From contig JASGUW010000152.1 of the NCBI GenBank assembly GCA_030055235.1, positions 1-39,068 of the forward strand: 39,068 bases of DNA. The letters are read 5' to 3'. Source of the DNA: Bacillota bacterium (GTDB taxonomy: Bacteria > Bacillota > Clostridia > Saccharofermentanales > Fastidiosipilaceae). Position 1 is the stretch's first letter. Each line of letters starts with the position of its first letter. The translations under genes were made by a program, and so were the position numbers. Below are positions 18,660-27,474 of the stretch, one piece after another. The notes under the pieces are model-generated. The model was given only the letters and a program-made list of their open reading frames with translations, was not told where the DNA came from and did not search any database.

Positions 18660-18804
18660 TTTTGCAAGGCTGGTTTCCTCCCTGAACCTGGTGCTGTCGC
18701 TGGAGTCATGGCAACTGACAGAAACGCAGCCCGTTTCACGACCAGCGCGATGTACGCCTTCTCATGGCAGGCGATTCAACTCTGACAGGAAAGGGCGTCG
18801 CTTT

Positions 18805-20757
18805 ATGAAACACTCCATTGCCAGATCCCTGTTCATTCTGATCCTCCTTATAAGCCTCCTGACGATCGGGATCACAACGGCCATGAGTGTCTATGAAGCC
18901 AATGTGTTCGTGCGGGAAACCGTGGTTTCCAGGGCCAGCAATGCCGCGCAGGTGATTGCTGTCCTCTACGACGGTGTACTTCCTGATACTGTACTGGCCG
19001 ACGAGCAGGTCGGCACGGTGATGTCGCAGACCTTTGAGATCCTGATCCGAAGCTTTCAGCTGGAGTATCTCTACATCATGATTCCGGACACCGATTCCGG
19101 GCAGATCACCTATGTCTGTGTCGAGGGAAATGAAGAAAATCGCGAATCTGCCTGGAGCCTGCCGCCAGGCACGATCAGGAAACGGGACATTTCCCCTGAG
19201 CTGGCAGCCGTCATGCATGGCGACACGAAGCACATCACCCGTGAAACAGACAATCAATATGGGCATGTGTTTTCGGCCTATGTACCGCTTCTTGATGATG
19301 ACGGATTGGTGACGGCGGTTGTCGGAGCTGACATCAGAGCCGATGATCTGTCAAGTCGCTTTGAGAGAGTGCTCATCTGGAAGGTTGTCTTCTTTCTGGG
19401 CCTGGTGATCGTCGTCTCCTTCGTTTTGTACCATGTGCTGAAAAAGAAGGTCATCAAACCTGCAGAGACCATCAGCGCCAGCATGAGGGCCTTTGGCGAA
19501 GATGACAATTACGATGTCAAGCCGCTTCAAATCCAGGGAGACAATGAATTCAGCCATATCGGAATGGCATTCAACCACATGGCGGCGAATACGCGTGACT
19601 ATATCGCCCGTATCAAGGCCTATACGGAACTGCAGAACCGACAGGAGTATGAGTTTCGCGTTGCCTCCGAGATACAGCAGGGCTTTCTGCCTGAACCACA
19701 GCATGCAGACGAATACTCGGAAATCCGCGCGCTCATGCTGCCTGCCAGGAATGTAGGCGGTGACTTCTATGATTATTTCGCAGACCGCGGTCATATGGTG
19801 CTCGTTGTCGCAGATGTTTCGGGGAAGGGCCTCAGCGGAGCCATATTCATGGCCAGCGTCATCACCCTGATCCGGGGCTTTGTCAAGCAGGGCCTGACGC
19901 CGGGCGAAGTGCTGGAAGCCGTGAATGCCGAACTGGAACACTCCAACCCGAACATGATGTTTATCACGGTCTTTCTGGCGTTTGCCGACCCGAAGGCGGG
20001 AGTGTTCCGCTATGCCAACGCCGGGCACAATCCCCCCTATCTCCTGCATGAGGGGAAGTTCGCGCCCCTTTCCTCTGCCGGCGGAGTCCCGCTGGGGCTT
20101 TTCTCCGATGAAAGATACCAGACTGCCGAGCTGGTCTTGCCGCTCGACAGCACATTCTTTCTCTATACCGACGGCGTCAGTGAAGCCGTTGACCTGAATG
20201 CGAAGTTCTTTGGGCTCGAGCGGCTAGAAAGAATTCTGGCGGAGACAGATGGCGCCAACACGGTGCTGCAGGTCAAAAACGAACTGGAGCATTTTACGGC
20301 CGGCAGCGAACAAAGCGATGACATCACCATGCTGTCCTTCACCTCCCTTTCGGCGAGGCTCACCCTGCCGGCCGAGCTGTCGGCACTTGGCAGCCTGCAC
20401 AACTGGATCCGTACGGATGACAGGATCCCCGAAGAGATCAAGAAGCGCCTCTGCCTGATAGCGGAAGAGTGCTTTGTCAATATCTGTTCCTATGCCTATG
20501 AGCCGCCGGGGGGGACCGTGATCTGCCATAAACAGAGCTGGGCAGACGGAACGGTTGCCATGCAGTTCACGGACAGCGGCAGGCCCTTTGACCAGACAAA
20601 AGATACAATCAGGGCGGAAGATTACAATCCGGATGAGCAAATCGGCGGACTGGGGAGGCTGATCTTTCAATCTCTGGCGGACTGCTGCCGCTATGTGAAT
20701 CTGGACGGAAATAATGTATTGCTTATCATTATGTATGCCAAGGAGGAGCACAGATGA
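18805..20757 (+). CDS. Membrane SpoIIE/RsbU-type phosphatase with C-terminal RsbW-like domain
   Basis: A 650-residue signalling protein. A membrane segment at about 6-27 and a second at 188-211 flank an extracytoplasmic sensor region. A HAMP-like linker comes next, then a PP2C/SpoIIE Ser/Thr phosphatase with its metal residues intact (GGDFYDYF near 318, ADVSGKG, YTDGVSEA, SDDITM). The last ~130 residues are a GHKL anti-sigma kinase-like domain with a proper N-box (EECFVN near 554). It should dephosphorylate a STAS protein in response to an external cue, and the fused kinase-like domain could rephosphorylate it or bind it. Start at 18805 begins the first membrane helix; AAGGG lies upstream, and the longer frame from 18598 gives an implausible N-terminus. 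The next gene overlaps it by 4 nt. Confidence 0.88.
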   Translation: MKHSIARSLFILILLISLLTIGITTAMSVYEANVFVRETVVSRASNAAQVIAVLYDGVLPDTVLADEQVGTVMSQTFEILIRSFQLEYLYIMIPDTDSGQITYVCVEGNEENRESAWSLPPGTIRKRDISPELAAVMHGDTKHITRETDNQYGHVFSAYVPLLDDDGLVTAVVGADIRADDLSSRFERVLIWKVVFFLGLVIVVSFVLYHVLKKKVIKPAETISASMRAFGEDDNYDVKPLQIQGDNEFSHIGMAFNHMAANTRDYIARIKAYTELQNRQEYEFRVASEIQQGFLPEPQHADEYSEIRALMLPARNVGGDFYDYFADRGHMVLVVADVSGKGLSGAIFMASVITLIRGFVKQGLTPGEVLEAVNAELEHSNPNMMFITVFLAFADPKAGVFRYANAGHNPPYLLHEGKFAPLSSAGGVPLGLFSDERYQTAELVLPLDSTFFLYTDGVSEAVDLNAKFFGLERLERILAETDGANTVLQVKNELEHFTAGSEQSDDITMLSFTSLSARLTLPAELSALGSLHNWIRTDDRIPEEIKKRLCLIAEECFVNICSYAYEPPGGTVICHKQSWADGTVAMQFTDSGRPFDQTKDTIRAEDYNPDEQIGGLGRLIFQSLADCCRYVNLDGNNVLLIIMYAKEEHR

Positions 20758-21071
20758 CCATTCGAGTAGAAAAGAGCAATCGTGACTACATCATCCATAC
20801 GGCAGGCTGGATGAACACCGAGTCGGCACCTGCCCTGGGAGCGGAGATGGAGAAGATCACGGAAGCGGAAACGATTGTGCTCGATTTCAGGGAACTGGAG
20901 TACATTTCCTCCTCCGGACTCCGGCAGGTCGTCTCCGCCTATAAAAAGGCCATGACTCTGGAGGCGGACTTCTCCGTCATCAACGTGGGCAGTGATGTGA
21001 TGGAGATCTTCCGGCTGACCAATCTCGACAGCAGGATTCACATTCTGCCCTTGGGCGAAGAGGTCAACTAG
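20754..21071 (+). CDS. STAS-domain anti-sigma factor antagonist
   Basis: A 105-residue single-domain SpoIIAA/RsbV-like protein. The motif YISSSGLRQ places the likely phosphorylated residue at Ser53. When unphosphorylated, such proteins bind the GHKL anti-sigma kinase and release its target. Its ATG overlaps the upstream stop (ATGA) and AAGGAGG lies seven bases before it, so both proteins should be made together. The upstream phosphatase is the natural partner. No sigma factor gene is nearby, so the final target is unknown. Confidence 0.9.
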   Translation: MTIRVEKSNRDYIIHTAGWMNTESAPALGAEMEKITEAETIVLDFRELEYISSSGLRQVVSAYKKAMTLEADFSVINVGSDVMEIFRLTNLDSRIHILPLGEEVN

Positions 21072-21393
21072 AAAAAAGCTATACCCCGCTGACGTCAGGA
21101 CGCTTCGGGCTCCGGAAAAATTGGACAAGGGTACAGCGCCAGCTGGCAGCTGCCAGACAGCAGAACCTTGGGGCTTTCGCTTTCTGAAGGACAAGCTCCA
21201 TGTCCCCTTGTTGTGGGCGCACTTGGCATAACATGCATGTGCCGGGGTGGCGACTGGCTGTGATATCGAGGAAACAGACACCCGTTCACTCCGGATCCCG
21301 GATCCGCTTGTTGTGCCCTGAAACTAAGCGGCGGGGGAATGCCAGGGTTTTCACGTGATCTCCCTTAAGTGTCCCGTCCGGCAGCCAGACGGC
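21072..21393. other. Convergent intergenic region with palindromes
   Basis: There is no credible gene in these 322 nt between convergent genes. Perfect palindromes are CTGACGTCAG (21089-21098), GCCAGCTGGC (21138-21147) and CTGGCAGCTGCCAG (21143-21156); a GGATCC repeat occurs near 21295. Their role is unclear. Confidence 0.4.
21374..21392 (+). terminator. Candidate terminator of the phosphatase-STAS operon
   Basis: An 8-bp stem CCGTCCGG/CCAGACGG (one G-U pair) with a CAG loop is followed on the plus strand by CTTATTTA. It lies at the 3' ends of the convergent phosphatase-STAS and LuxR units and overlaps close to the LuxR stop. The U-tract is imperfect. Confidence 0.4.
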
Positions 21394-22410
21394 TTATTTA
21401 CTCAGACAGTCTTTCAGATCGGTACGCTTGGTAATGCCGAGCTTTTGATAAATCACCGAAAGATAGGACTTTACCGTATTGATTGAAATGTACATGAAAT
21501 CGGCAATTTCCTGATTGGTCTTACCTTTGGCTGCCAGCATGGCCAGGGCAAATTCGTAGGGGGTCAAGAGGCTGGTCACCTGGTTGGGGGATTGCGGATT
21601 GTGAATCTTCGCCCATCCGTCTCTGAAGCGCACGACCTTTTCAGCGATCTGCCGGTACAGTTCAGGTTCCCGGTCGCGAATGTGTTTTTCCACCATTCCC
21701 TGCAAGGGTCCGTGATGCCCGATAAAGGGCTGGATGTATCCGTCCGGAATGGCCAGCTCCAGGGCATTGAGAAAGAACTGGTCGGCCAGTTCAAAACGGG
21801 ACAGACCCATGGCCGCCATGGAAGCCGCCAGATTCAGGTAGATGCTGATAATCTGATGGCGATCAGCAGCCATCAGCAGCCCAGCCTCCGCCACACCCAG
21901 TGCCTGCGCATATTCCTGCTTTAGATACAGCGCGTAAGATCGCGCGTACAGTGAAAAGAGCCGGATCCCCTCAGAACTGTCGCGGATATCTACCTGCGGC
22001 GATGGAGCAATGTCTTCGCCAAGATGAAAAAATACCGACACAACGAAACGGGAAACATCATTGAGTGCCACAACGCGCCGGTTTTCCGGATACCGCGACT
22101 TAAGCTGCAGAGTTTGAAAGTCGTTCTGGACAGCTTCGGTATTGTGCTGTGCCACGCTGATCATGACGTGGCACAGCAACGCAAGTTCACGTATTTCCGG
22201 GTGACGGCTGTTCCGGCAGCGTACAGCTGCGGCAGCGGCATCCTCATATCGTGCCTGCAAAAAGAAGTGCACCATATCCGCAACTGCGTCCTCTTCTTCA
22301 CCGGACAGCGTCAGGGCCGGATCGTCTGACGAAGTGTCGCTCAGAGACAGATTGGGAAAGAGATATTCCAGGATAAGCCTCGATCCTTCACGCTGTCGCC
22401 GGTCAAGCAT
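21394..22410 (-). CDS. LuxR-family transcriptional regulator with helical-repeat sensor region
   Basis: A 338-residue DNA-binding protein. Residues 283-338 form a LuxR/GerE helix-turn-helix (LTPYEFALAMLAAKGKTNQE, then IADFMYISINTVKSYL). Residues 40-270 are alpha-helical and TPR-like, reminiscent of the MalT superhelix, with no receiver domain and no membrane segment. A ligand or partner protein probably controls it. GGAGG nine bases upstream supports the start. It is divergent from the sulfatase-MFS genes, and a copy of the shared 34-nt element lies in the intergenic region, so it is a plausible regulator of the sulfatase genes; this is inference. Confidence 0.82.
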   Translation of the reverse strand: MLDRRQREGSRLILEYLFPNLSLSDTSSDDPALTLSGEEEDAVADMVHFFLQARYEDAAAAAVRCRNSRHPEIRELALLCHVMISVAQHNTEAVQNDFQTLQLKSRYPENRRVVALNDVSRFVVSVFFHLGEDIAPSPQVDIRDSSEGIRLFSLYARSYALYLKQEYAQALGVAEAGLLMAADRHQIISIYLNLAASMAAMGLSRFELADQFFLNALELAIPDGYIQPFIGHHGPLQGMVEKHIRDREPELYRQIAEKVVRFRDGWAKIHNPQSPNQVTSLLTPYEFALAMLAAKGKTNQEIADFMYISINTVKSYLSVIYQKLGITKRTDLKDCLSK

Positions 22411-23096
22411 AAACTCTATCCTCCAATGCCAGTTCTTCTTCTGTCGGGGTGAACCTTATCCACCGGCAAGCCCTCTTGTCCGAAACAGTTCGAGCTATGT
22501 TGCTGCCCCCCGAGCACATGTCGAAACAGCTGGAACAGGGAGTCACTACACTTGAAATACCACACTCGTACCCGTGAGCAAGTGCCGTCAAAGCAGGATT
22601 CAGTGAAAAAAGATCCCGTGCGACGCTGCACAGCTTGTGTGAACAAGCCTACAAGGAATTCCTATACTATTTTAGCGGAAAACGGGTGTTTTTTATTAAG
22701 AGCACTCCAAATAAAATAAATTATTTAAGCTAGTTTATTTGTTTCCATGCTGCAGTCATCCCCCTGGAAGCGGGCCGGCGGCAGAGCCGCAGCTGCTGCA
22801 TCCCCCTCAGACAGAGTCAGGCCATTGCGCTGGAGGGAAATGAGTTTCAAAAAGGAAAATCAGCTTCAGCCATGTGCATGGCCCCTGAGCTCACTCTAAG
22901 GCAAGACTGCTGTATTATTGTTCCAAAACAAACGATACCGAATCAATTACAAGAAACGCCGGTGAACAGACGGAAGAAACTGTGTAATACCGTTCCCATT
23001 GGCGAATGCAAGACAAAATATCACCATGTGGTTGAAAATGCCTGAAGGGCACGAAAAGCCGGCAAGTGCCCGTCTACGCTGTGAGGGAATTCAAAG
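22411..23096. other. Long divergent intergenic region
   Basis: No gene is supported in these 686 nt. They hold a perfect inverted repeat GCTTGT-GTGA-ACAAGC (22633-22648), the second copy of the shared 34-nt element, an AT-rich stretch (22690-22742) and a G+C-rich repeat-like part near 22770-22800. The sequence TGTGTAATAC near 22980 resembles an extended -10 for the sulfatase, but has no good -35. Confidence 0.4.
22662..22695 (+). promoter_or_regulatory. Shared 34-nt element, copy 2
   Basis: This block matches the minus-strand block at 18585-18552 in 28 of 34 positions. It points toward the sulfatase gene, 401 nt away, and lies about 250 nt upstream of the LuxR-type gene in reverse orientation. 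It follows directly after the GCTTGT/ACAAGC inverted repeat. Confidence 0.6.
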
Positions 23097-24569
23097 ATGA
23101 AAAGAAAACCAAATCTTGTTTACATCCTGGCAGATGACATGGGCTATGGGGATGTCAGTGCCCTGAATCCAGACGCTGCATTCAAGACAGCGAATTTTGA
23201 TGCCATGGCAGATCATGGCGTGGTCTTCACCGACGCCCATGCCTCCTCCGCCGTGTGTACTCCCTCCCGCTACAGCATTCTGACGGGCCGCTACAACTGG
23301 CGCTCAGGCCTGAAGTCCGGCGTCATAGGCGGCTTTTCCCCTCCCCTGATTGAGTCGGGGCGGGCCACGGTGGCCAGCCTCCTGAAGGATCAGGGCTATC
23401 GTACCGCCGCTGTGGGCAAGTGGCATCTGGGCATGGACTTCGCCAAAAACCCGGATTTTATAGAGCTCGAAGGTTTCGCCCACAGTCCGGGAGTCGATTA
23501 CCGCAGGCCCATCCAGAACGGCCCCAATGCTTATGGTTTTGACTATTTCTTCGGCATCAGCGCCTCACTCGATATGCCCCCTTATGCCTATATCGAAAAT
23601 GACCGTTTTACTGCCGTCCCGGATCCGGGCCGAGTTTTGGGTGGCGAGGGCAAGGAGTTTTTCAGAGAAGGCCCCTTGGCCCCCGACTTTGCTCACGAGC
23701 AGGTCCTGGATGTCCTGACGGACAGGGTGCTTGCCAAGCTGGAAGAACTGCGGGAAGAGCCGTTTTTTCTGTATTTTGCCCTGCCCGCGCCCCATACGCC
23801 CATCTTCCCTGCCCCGGCCTTCCGGGGAAAGTCCGGCACCAATGCTTACGGGGACTTTGTCCTCCACTGCGATGACGTGGTGGGCAGGGTGCGAAACAAA
23901 CTGAACGAGCTCGGCATCAGGGACAACACGCTCCTCATCTACACTTCCGACAACGGCTGTTCGCCCATGGCGGACTTCGAGGAACTCAGGGCCTATGGTC
24001 ACAATCCCAGCCATGTGTTCCGCGGGATGAAAGCCGACATTTATGAAGGCGGGCACCGGGTACCGCTGCTCATGGAATGGCCGGAGGGAATGCCCAAAGG
24101 TGAAAGCTGCGACCGCCTGGTCTGCCTTGGCGACCTCATGGCTACTCTGGCAGAGCTGCTGGAGGTCAGGCTGGCGGACAATCAGGGGGAAGACAGCGTG
24201 TCCATCCTGCCCCTGATGAAAAACCCGGAGGCAGATGAGGTCCGCAGAGACCTGGTCCATCAGAGCATTGACGGCTCCCTCTCCCTCAGGCGCGGCTGTT
24301 ACAAGCTGGCTCTTTGTCCCGGATCCGGTGGCTGGTCGAATCCCCGACCCGGTGAAGAATCCCCGGACGCACCCGCTTTTCAGCTTTTCAATCTGGCGGA
24401 GGATGTCGCGGAGCAGCAGAATCTGCTTCACCAGTTCCCGGACATGGTTCAGGAGATGAAACAGACCCTGAAAAACTACCTCTGCCGGGGGCGCAGCACG
24501 CCCGGCGCTCCCCAGGAAAGCCGGGGGGAGGCCATCTGGCAGAGCATTTCGTGGGCTAAGCAGTCCTGA
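23097..24569 (+). CDS. S1-type (formylglycine) sulfatase
   Basis: A 490-residue alkaline-phosphatase-superfamily sulfatase that hydrolyses a sulfate ester. The CTPSR motif (Cys54-Arg58) is the substrate for conversion of Cys to formylglycine. Metal ligands Asp13 and Asp14 (ADDMGYGD) and Asp285-Asn286 (SDNGC) are present, as is GKWHLG. There is no signal peptide, so it should act in the cytoplasm on an imported sulfated compound. GAGGG precedes ATG by nine bases. An MFS gene follows 262 nt downstream and may import the substrate. No maturase for the Cys modification is in this window. Confidence 0.9.
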   Translation: MKRKPNLVYILADDMGYGDVSALNPDAAFKTANFDAMADHGVVFTDAHASSAVCTPSRYSILTGRYNWRSGLKSGVIGGFSPPLIESGRATVASLLKDQGYRTAAVGKWHLGMDFAKNPDFIELEGFAHSPGVDYRRPIQNGPNAYGFDYFFGISASLDMPPYAYIENDRFTAVPDPGRVLGGEGKEFFREGPLAPDFAHEQVLDVLTDRVLAKLEELREEPFFLYFALPAPHTPIFPAPAFRGKSGTNAYGDFVLHCDDVVGRVRNKLNELGIRDNTLLIYTSDNGCSPMADFEELRAYGHNPSHVFRGMKADIYEGGHRVPLLMEWPEGMPKGESCDRLVCLGDLMATLAELLEVRLADNQGEDSVSILPLMKNPEADEVRRDLVHQSIDGSLSLRRGCYKLALCPGSGGWSNPRPGEESPDAPAFQLFNLAEDVAEQQNLLHQFPDMVQEMKQTLKNYLCRGRSTPGAPQESRGEAIWQSISWAKQS

Positions 24570-24770
24570 ATGGCAGCGCTACGCCAGAGATAGATCCGGG
24601 GACTAAGACTTTCAGCCATTGGCGTTTTGCTGATGGACTTCGTTTTTTGAACGATGTGAAAAAGAAAGGATTTTCCTAATTCACAGTTGCTGTTGAAGCT
24701 GAAAATACAGTAGCATGAAGTCTGTACCGAAGATTGGGTTTGAGCAGGTGCATGGGAACCAGTGATTATC

Positions 24771-24798
24771 ATTTCAGATTTTGATTTATATCTGAAAT
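24771..24798 (+). promoter_or_regulatory. Inverted repeat before the MFS gene (possible operator)
   Basis: Perfect 9-bp arms ATTTCAGAT (24771-24779) and ATCTGAAAT (24790-24798) are separated by 10 AT-rich bases and end 33 nt before the ATG. The centre-to-centre spacing of 19 bases suits a dimeric repressor; a hairpin covering the 5' leader is the alternative. Confidence 0.5.
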
Positions 24799-24831
24799 TC
24801 AGATCGTCACATTCATGAGAGGTACATTGAG

Positions 24832-26088
24832 ATGAAGGAAAAGACAGAGTTTTCAGGCTGGCGTGTAGCCGCCGGTGCGTTCATGATCATGTTCATGACT
24901 CTGGGAGCACTCCAGACCATAGCGATTTTCATGCCCCCCATCATTAAGGACACCGGTTTCTCCGCCAAATCCATCATGCTCATGCCGACCTTTGCCACGC
25001 TGTCCGGCTTTGTGTCCAACATGCTCTTTGGCAAGTTTGTGAAAAAGCTTGGACTCAAGTGGACTATCTTTACCGGGGTCGCCTTACTCTCCCTGCACTA
25101 TCTCGTGATTGCCATGACATCGTCTTTGACAATTCTGCTCATCGGTACGGTTGTAGGCGGTTTTTGTTTCGGCTTCGCCACCGTCGCCCCCTGCTCCATT
25201 TTGGTCTCCAACTGGTTTGTGGAAAAAAGGGCGACCGTGACCAGCATCGTCTTTGCCGGCTCCATGATAGGTGGGGCCATTCTGACGCCCGTATGCGGCA
25301 GCATCATACAGAACTTCGGCTGGCGCACGGCTTATATCGTCCTGGCCATCAGCATCATGGTCGTCTGCCTGCTGGCTCTTTTCCTGATTATCGAGTCCCC
25401 CTCTGAGAAGGGACAGAAAGCCCTGGGTTATGACAAAGCCGCGACGGCGAAAAAGGAGGGCCGCTCCGGCAGCAGCTCCAAAAGCAGCCAGGCCTCCCAG
25501 GTGCTGAAGTCACCGGGCCTCTATGTCATCCTCATCGGCGTGTTCTTTATTGGCCTGGCCACCAATTCCGAAAGCTATCTGGGCATGTTCTGGCAGGAAA
25601 AAGGGATGCGCATTGACACGTCATCCAATCTGCTGGGACTGTATTCGCTCTTTGCCGCCGGTGCTACCCTGATCCTGGGGCGCGTTACGGATAAGTTCGG
25701 GGGAAAGATGTATCTGCTCATCTTCACCGTCATGATGGCTGTCGGCCTGGGACTCATGACATTCACCGGTGTCAGGAGCATGATTCCGCTGGTCATCGGC
25801 CTGGCCTGCTTCTCCTTTGGAGGCAGAAGAACCGCCAACGTAATCGCACCCATCATCCTCCAGGACTCCTTCAACAGCGAAGAGTACAAGCTCATTGCCG
25901 GCTATGGAGCTGCCGCCACCCAGCTCGGCATGGCGGCCAGCGGCCCGGCGGTGGGTATTCTCTACGACATCAGGTCAGCCTATGAACCCGCCTTTTATAT
26001 CCTCATCGGCGTAGGCGTCATCGCCGCGCTCCTGATAAGAGTCGGCATGCTGAAGGTGGCGGCGGAACAGGCCCGGCGGGCATATTAG
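24832..26088 (+). CDS. MFS transporter
   Basis: A 418-residue integral membrane protein with about 12 hydrophobic segments in two halves, joined by a polar loop near residues 190-225 (rich in Lys, Ser and Gly). The GWRVAAGAF start and overall pattern resemble the oxalate/formate-antiporter and monocarboxylate-like MFS group. AGAGG lies nine bases before ATG. Its position after the sulfatase suggests uptake of a sulfated or desulfated organic acid. Substrate and direction cannot be read from the sequence. Confidence 0.85.
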   Translation: MKEKTEFSGWRVAAGAFMIMFMTLGALQTIAIFMPPIIKDTGFSAKSIMLMPTFATLSGFVSNMLFGKFVKKLGLKWTIFTGVALLSLHYLVIAMTSSLTILLIGTVVGGFCFGFATVAPCSILVSNWFVEKRATVTSIVFAGSMIGGAILTPVCGSIIQNFGWRTAYIVLAISIMVVCLLALFLIIESPSEKGQKALGYDKAATAKKEGRSGSSSKSSQASQVLKSPGLYVILIGVFFIGLATNSESYLGMFWQEKGMRIDTSSNLLGLYSLFAAGATLILGRVTDKFGGKMYLLIFTVMMAVGLGLMTFTGVRSMIPLVIGLACFSFGGRRTANVIAPIILQDSFNSEEYKLIAGYGAAATQLGMAASGPAVGILYDIRSAYEPAFYILIGVGVIAALLIRVGMLKVAAEQARRAY

Positions 26089-26112
26089 CAAGGGAGCAGA
26101 GCCCGCCTGTGT

Positions 26113-26129
26113 GGCGGTCGCCGGCCGCC
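26113..26129 (+). terminator. GC hairpin after the MFS gene
   Basis: A 7-bp stem GGCGGTC/GGCCGCC (one G-U pair) with a three-base loop lies 25 nt after the MFS stop. No T-run follows on the plus strand, so termination here is uncertain. Confidence 0.25.
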
Positions 26130-26229
26130 TTCGCATAAAAAAGCAGCCTGCCTAAGCCTGGCCGCAGCATAGCAGCCGACTCCTGAAGCATCAGACAGAC
26201 GAAGCTCTACGTTTCCCGTACAATCAGCT

Positions 26230-27474
26230 ATGGCCTACAGTGAACTGATCAAAAACTTCAACCGCGTTCGCGGGTACATGCGCGAATTCTTTGTCTATGG
26301 CTTTAAAAGCCGCGAGGACTACACCCAAAAGAGCCTGCGCAGCTATGACAATGAGCGCCGCCGCATCGAAAGCTGGCTTGGCGACTACATGCGCTTTCAT
26401 CAGACGGCTGAGGGTAAGATCGTCTTCCTGTCCATCGACAGCCGCAGGGTTCGCCATAACCCCTTCTACAGGGCGTGGAAGTCCAAAAGTTTTACAGACG
26501 GTGCGGTCACACTCCACTTCATCCTGCTTGACATCCTGGCGGGTCCCGAAGATGTCCATTCGCTGGCTGAAATCTGCGAGCAGATCAACGAGTACACTGC
26601 CCTTTTTGACGGAGCCACCGCCTTCGATGAGTCCACCGTGCGCAAGAAGCTGAACGACTATGTCAGAGAAGGCATTCTTGAAAAGCTAAGGCGCGGCAGA
26701 TCTGTCTACTTTCGTCGCAGCTCCAGCCCGCCGTACTACAGTCGTGATGTCCTGGATTTCTTCTCCGAGGTCGCCCCCTGTGGCGTCATAGGCTCCTTTC
26801 TGCTGGACAAGAGTCCGCAAAGGGAAAGCCACTTCAGCTTCAAGCACCACTACATCACGACAGCTCTGGACAGCGAAGTCACCGCCGGAATTCTGGACGC
26901 CATCAAGCGCAGGAAGAACATATGTATCCGGATTCTGAATCGCAACAAGAACTCTGTCTCCGAGCACCTGGTCACTCCCCTGCGCATCCTCTACGGTGTC
27001 CAAAGCGGCCGCCAGTACCTGATGGCCTATCATCTGCGTTCCGGCTACATCAATTCCTACCGTCTGGACAGACTGCTCTCTGTGAAGACAGAAAAAGCAG
27101 CCGCAGAATTCGATGCCCTGCGCGAAAAGCTGGACCGGATGCAGTCCAATATCTGGGGCGTCAGCACCTGGTGCCGGACGAAGGACAGCCTGGAGACGGT
27201 GACCTTTACCGTCTGCTACTCTGACAGTGAAGGCTTCATCCACGAGCGGCTGGAACGGGAAAAACGCTGTGGAAGCGTGGAACGACTGGATCCGAACCAC
27301 AGCCGTTTCAGCGCCAAACTCTACGATTCGAGCGAAATCATCCCCTGGATACGCAGCTTTATCGGCCGCATCGTCACGATCGAGTTTTCGAACAGGGAGA
27401 TCGAAGAGCGCTTCTGGAGCGATCTGGAGGAAATGTACCGGCTCTACCATCAGGATGAGGAGGTGAAGGGGTGA
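26230..27474 (+). CDS. WYL-domain transcriptional regulator (first of a pair)
   Basis: A 414-residue protein. The N-terminal part (MAYSELIKNF..., SYDNERRRIESWLG) is typical of a WYL subfamily common in Clostridia. A winged-helix-like region follows near 75-160 (STVRKKLNDYVREGILEKL). The WYL domain at about 245-290 (PLRILYGVQSGRQYLMAYH, SYRLDRL) probably senses a nucleic-acid or nucleotide ligand. No Shine-Dalgarno precedes the ATG at 26230, but the family-like N-terminus supports it. It overlaps the next gene by 4 nt (GTGA) and heads the RNA-repair-like operon, so it is the probable regulator of that operon. Confidence 0.82.
   Translation: MAYSELIKNFNRVRGYMREFFVYGFKSREDYTQKSLRSYDNERRRIESWLGDYMRFHQTAEGKIVFLSIDSRRVRHNPFYRAWKSKSFTDGAVTLHFILLDILAGPEDVHSLAEICEQINEYTALFDGATAFDESTVRKKLNDYVREGILEKLRRGRSVYFRRSSSPPYYSRDVLDFFSEVAPCGVIGSFLLDKSPQRESHFSFKHHYITTALDSEVTAGILDAIKRRKNICIRILNRNKNSVSEHLVTPLRILYGVQSGRQYLMAYHLRSGYINSYRLDRLLSVKTEKAAAEFDALREKLDRMQSNIWGVSTWCRTKDSLETVTFTVCYSDSEGFIHERLEREKRCGSVERLDPNHSRFSAKLYDSSEIIPWIRSFIGRIVTIEFSNREIEERFWSDLEEMYRLYHQDEEVKG

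Larger units (their letters stand above)
18445..18804. other. Divergent promoter region
   Basis: This 360-nt region separates the alkyl-sulfatase-like gene (minus) from the phosphatase gene (plus). It holds the shared 34-nt element, a terminator-like hairpin and a perfect TATAAT, listed separately. On the minus strand TTGTTT followed 18 bases later by TATTAA is a possible promoter for the alkyl-sulfatase-like gene. Confidence 0.5.
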
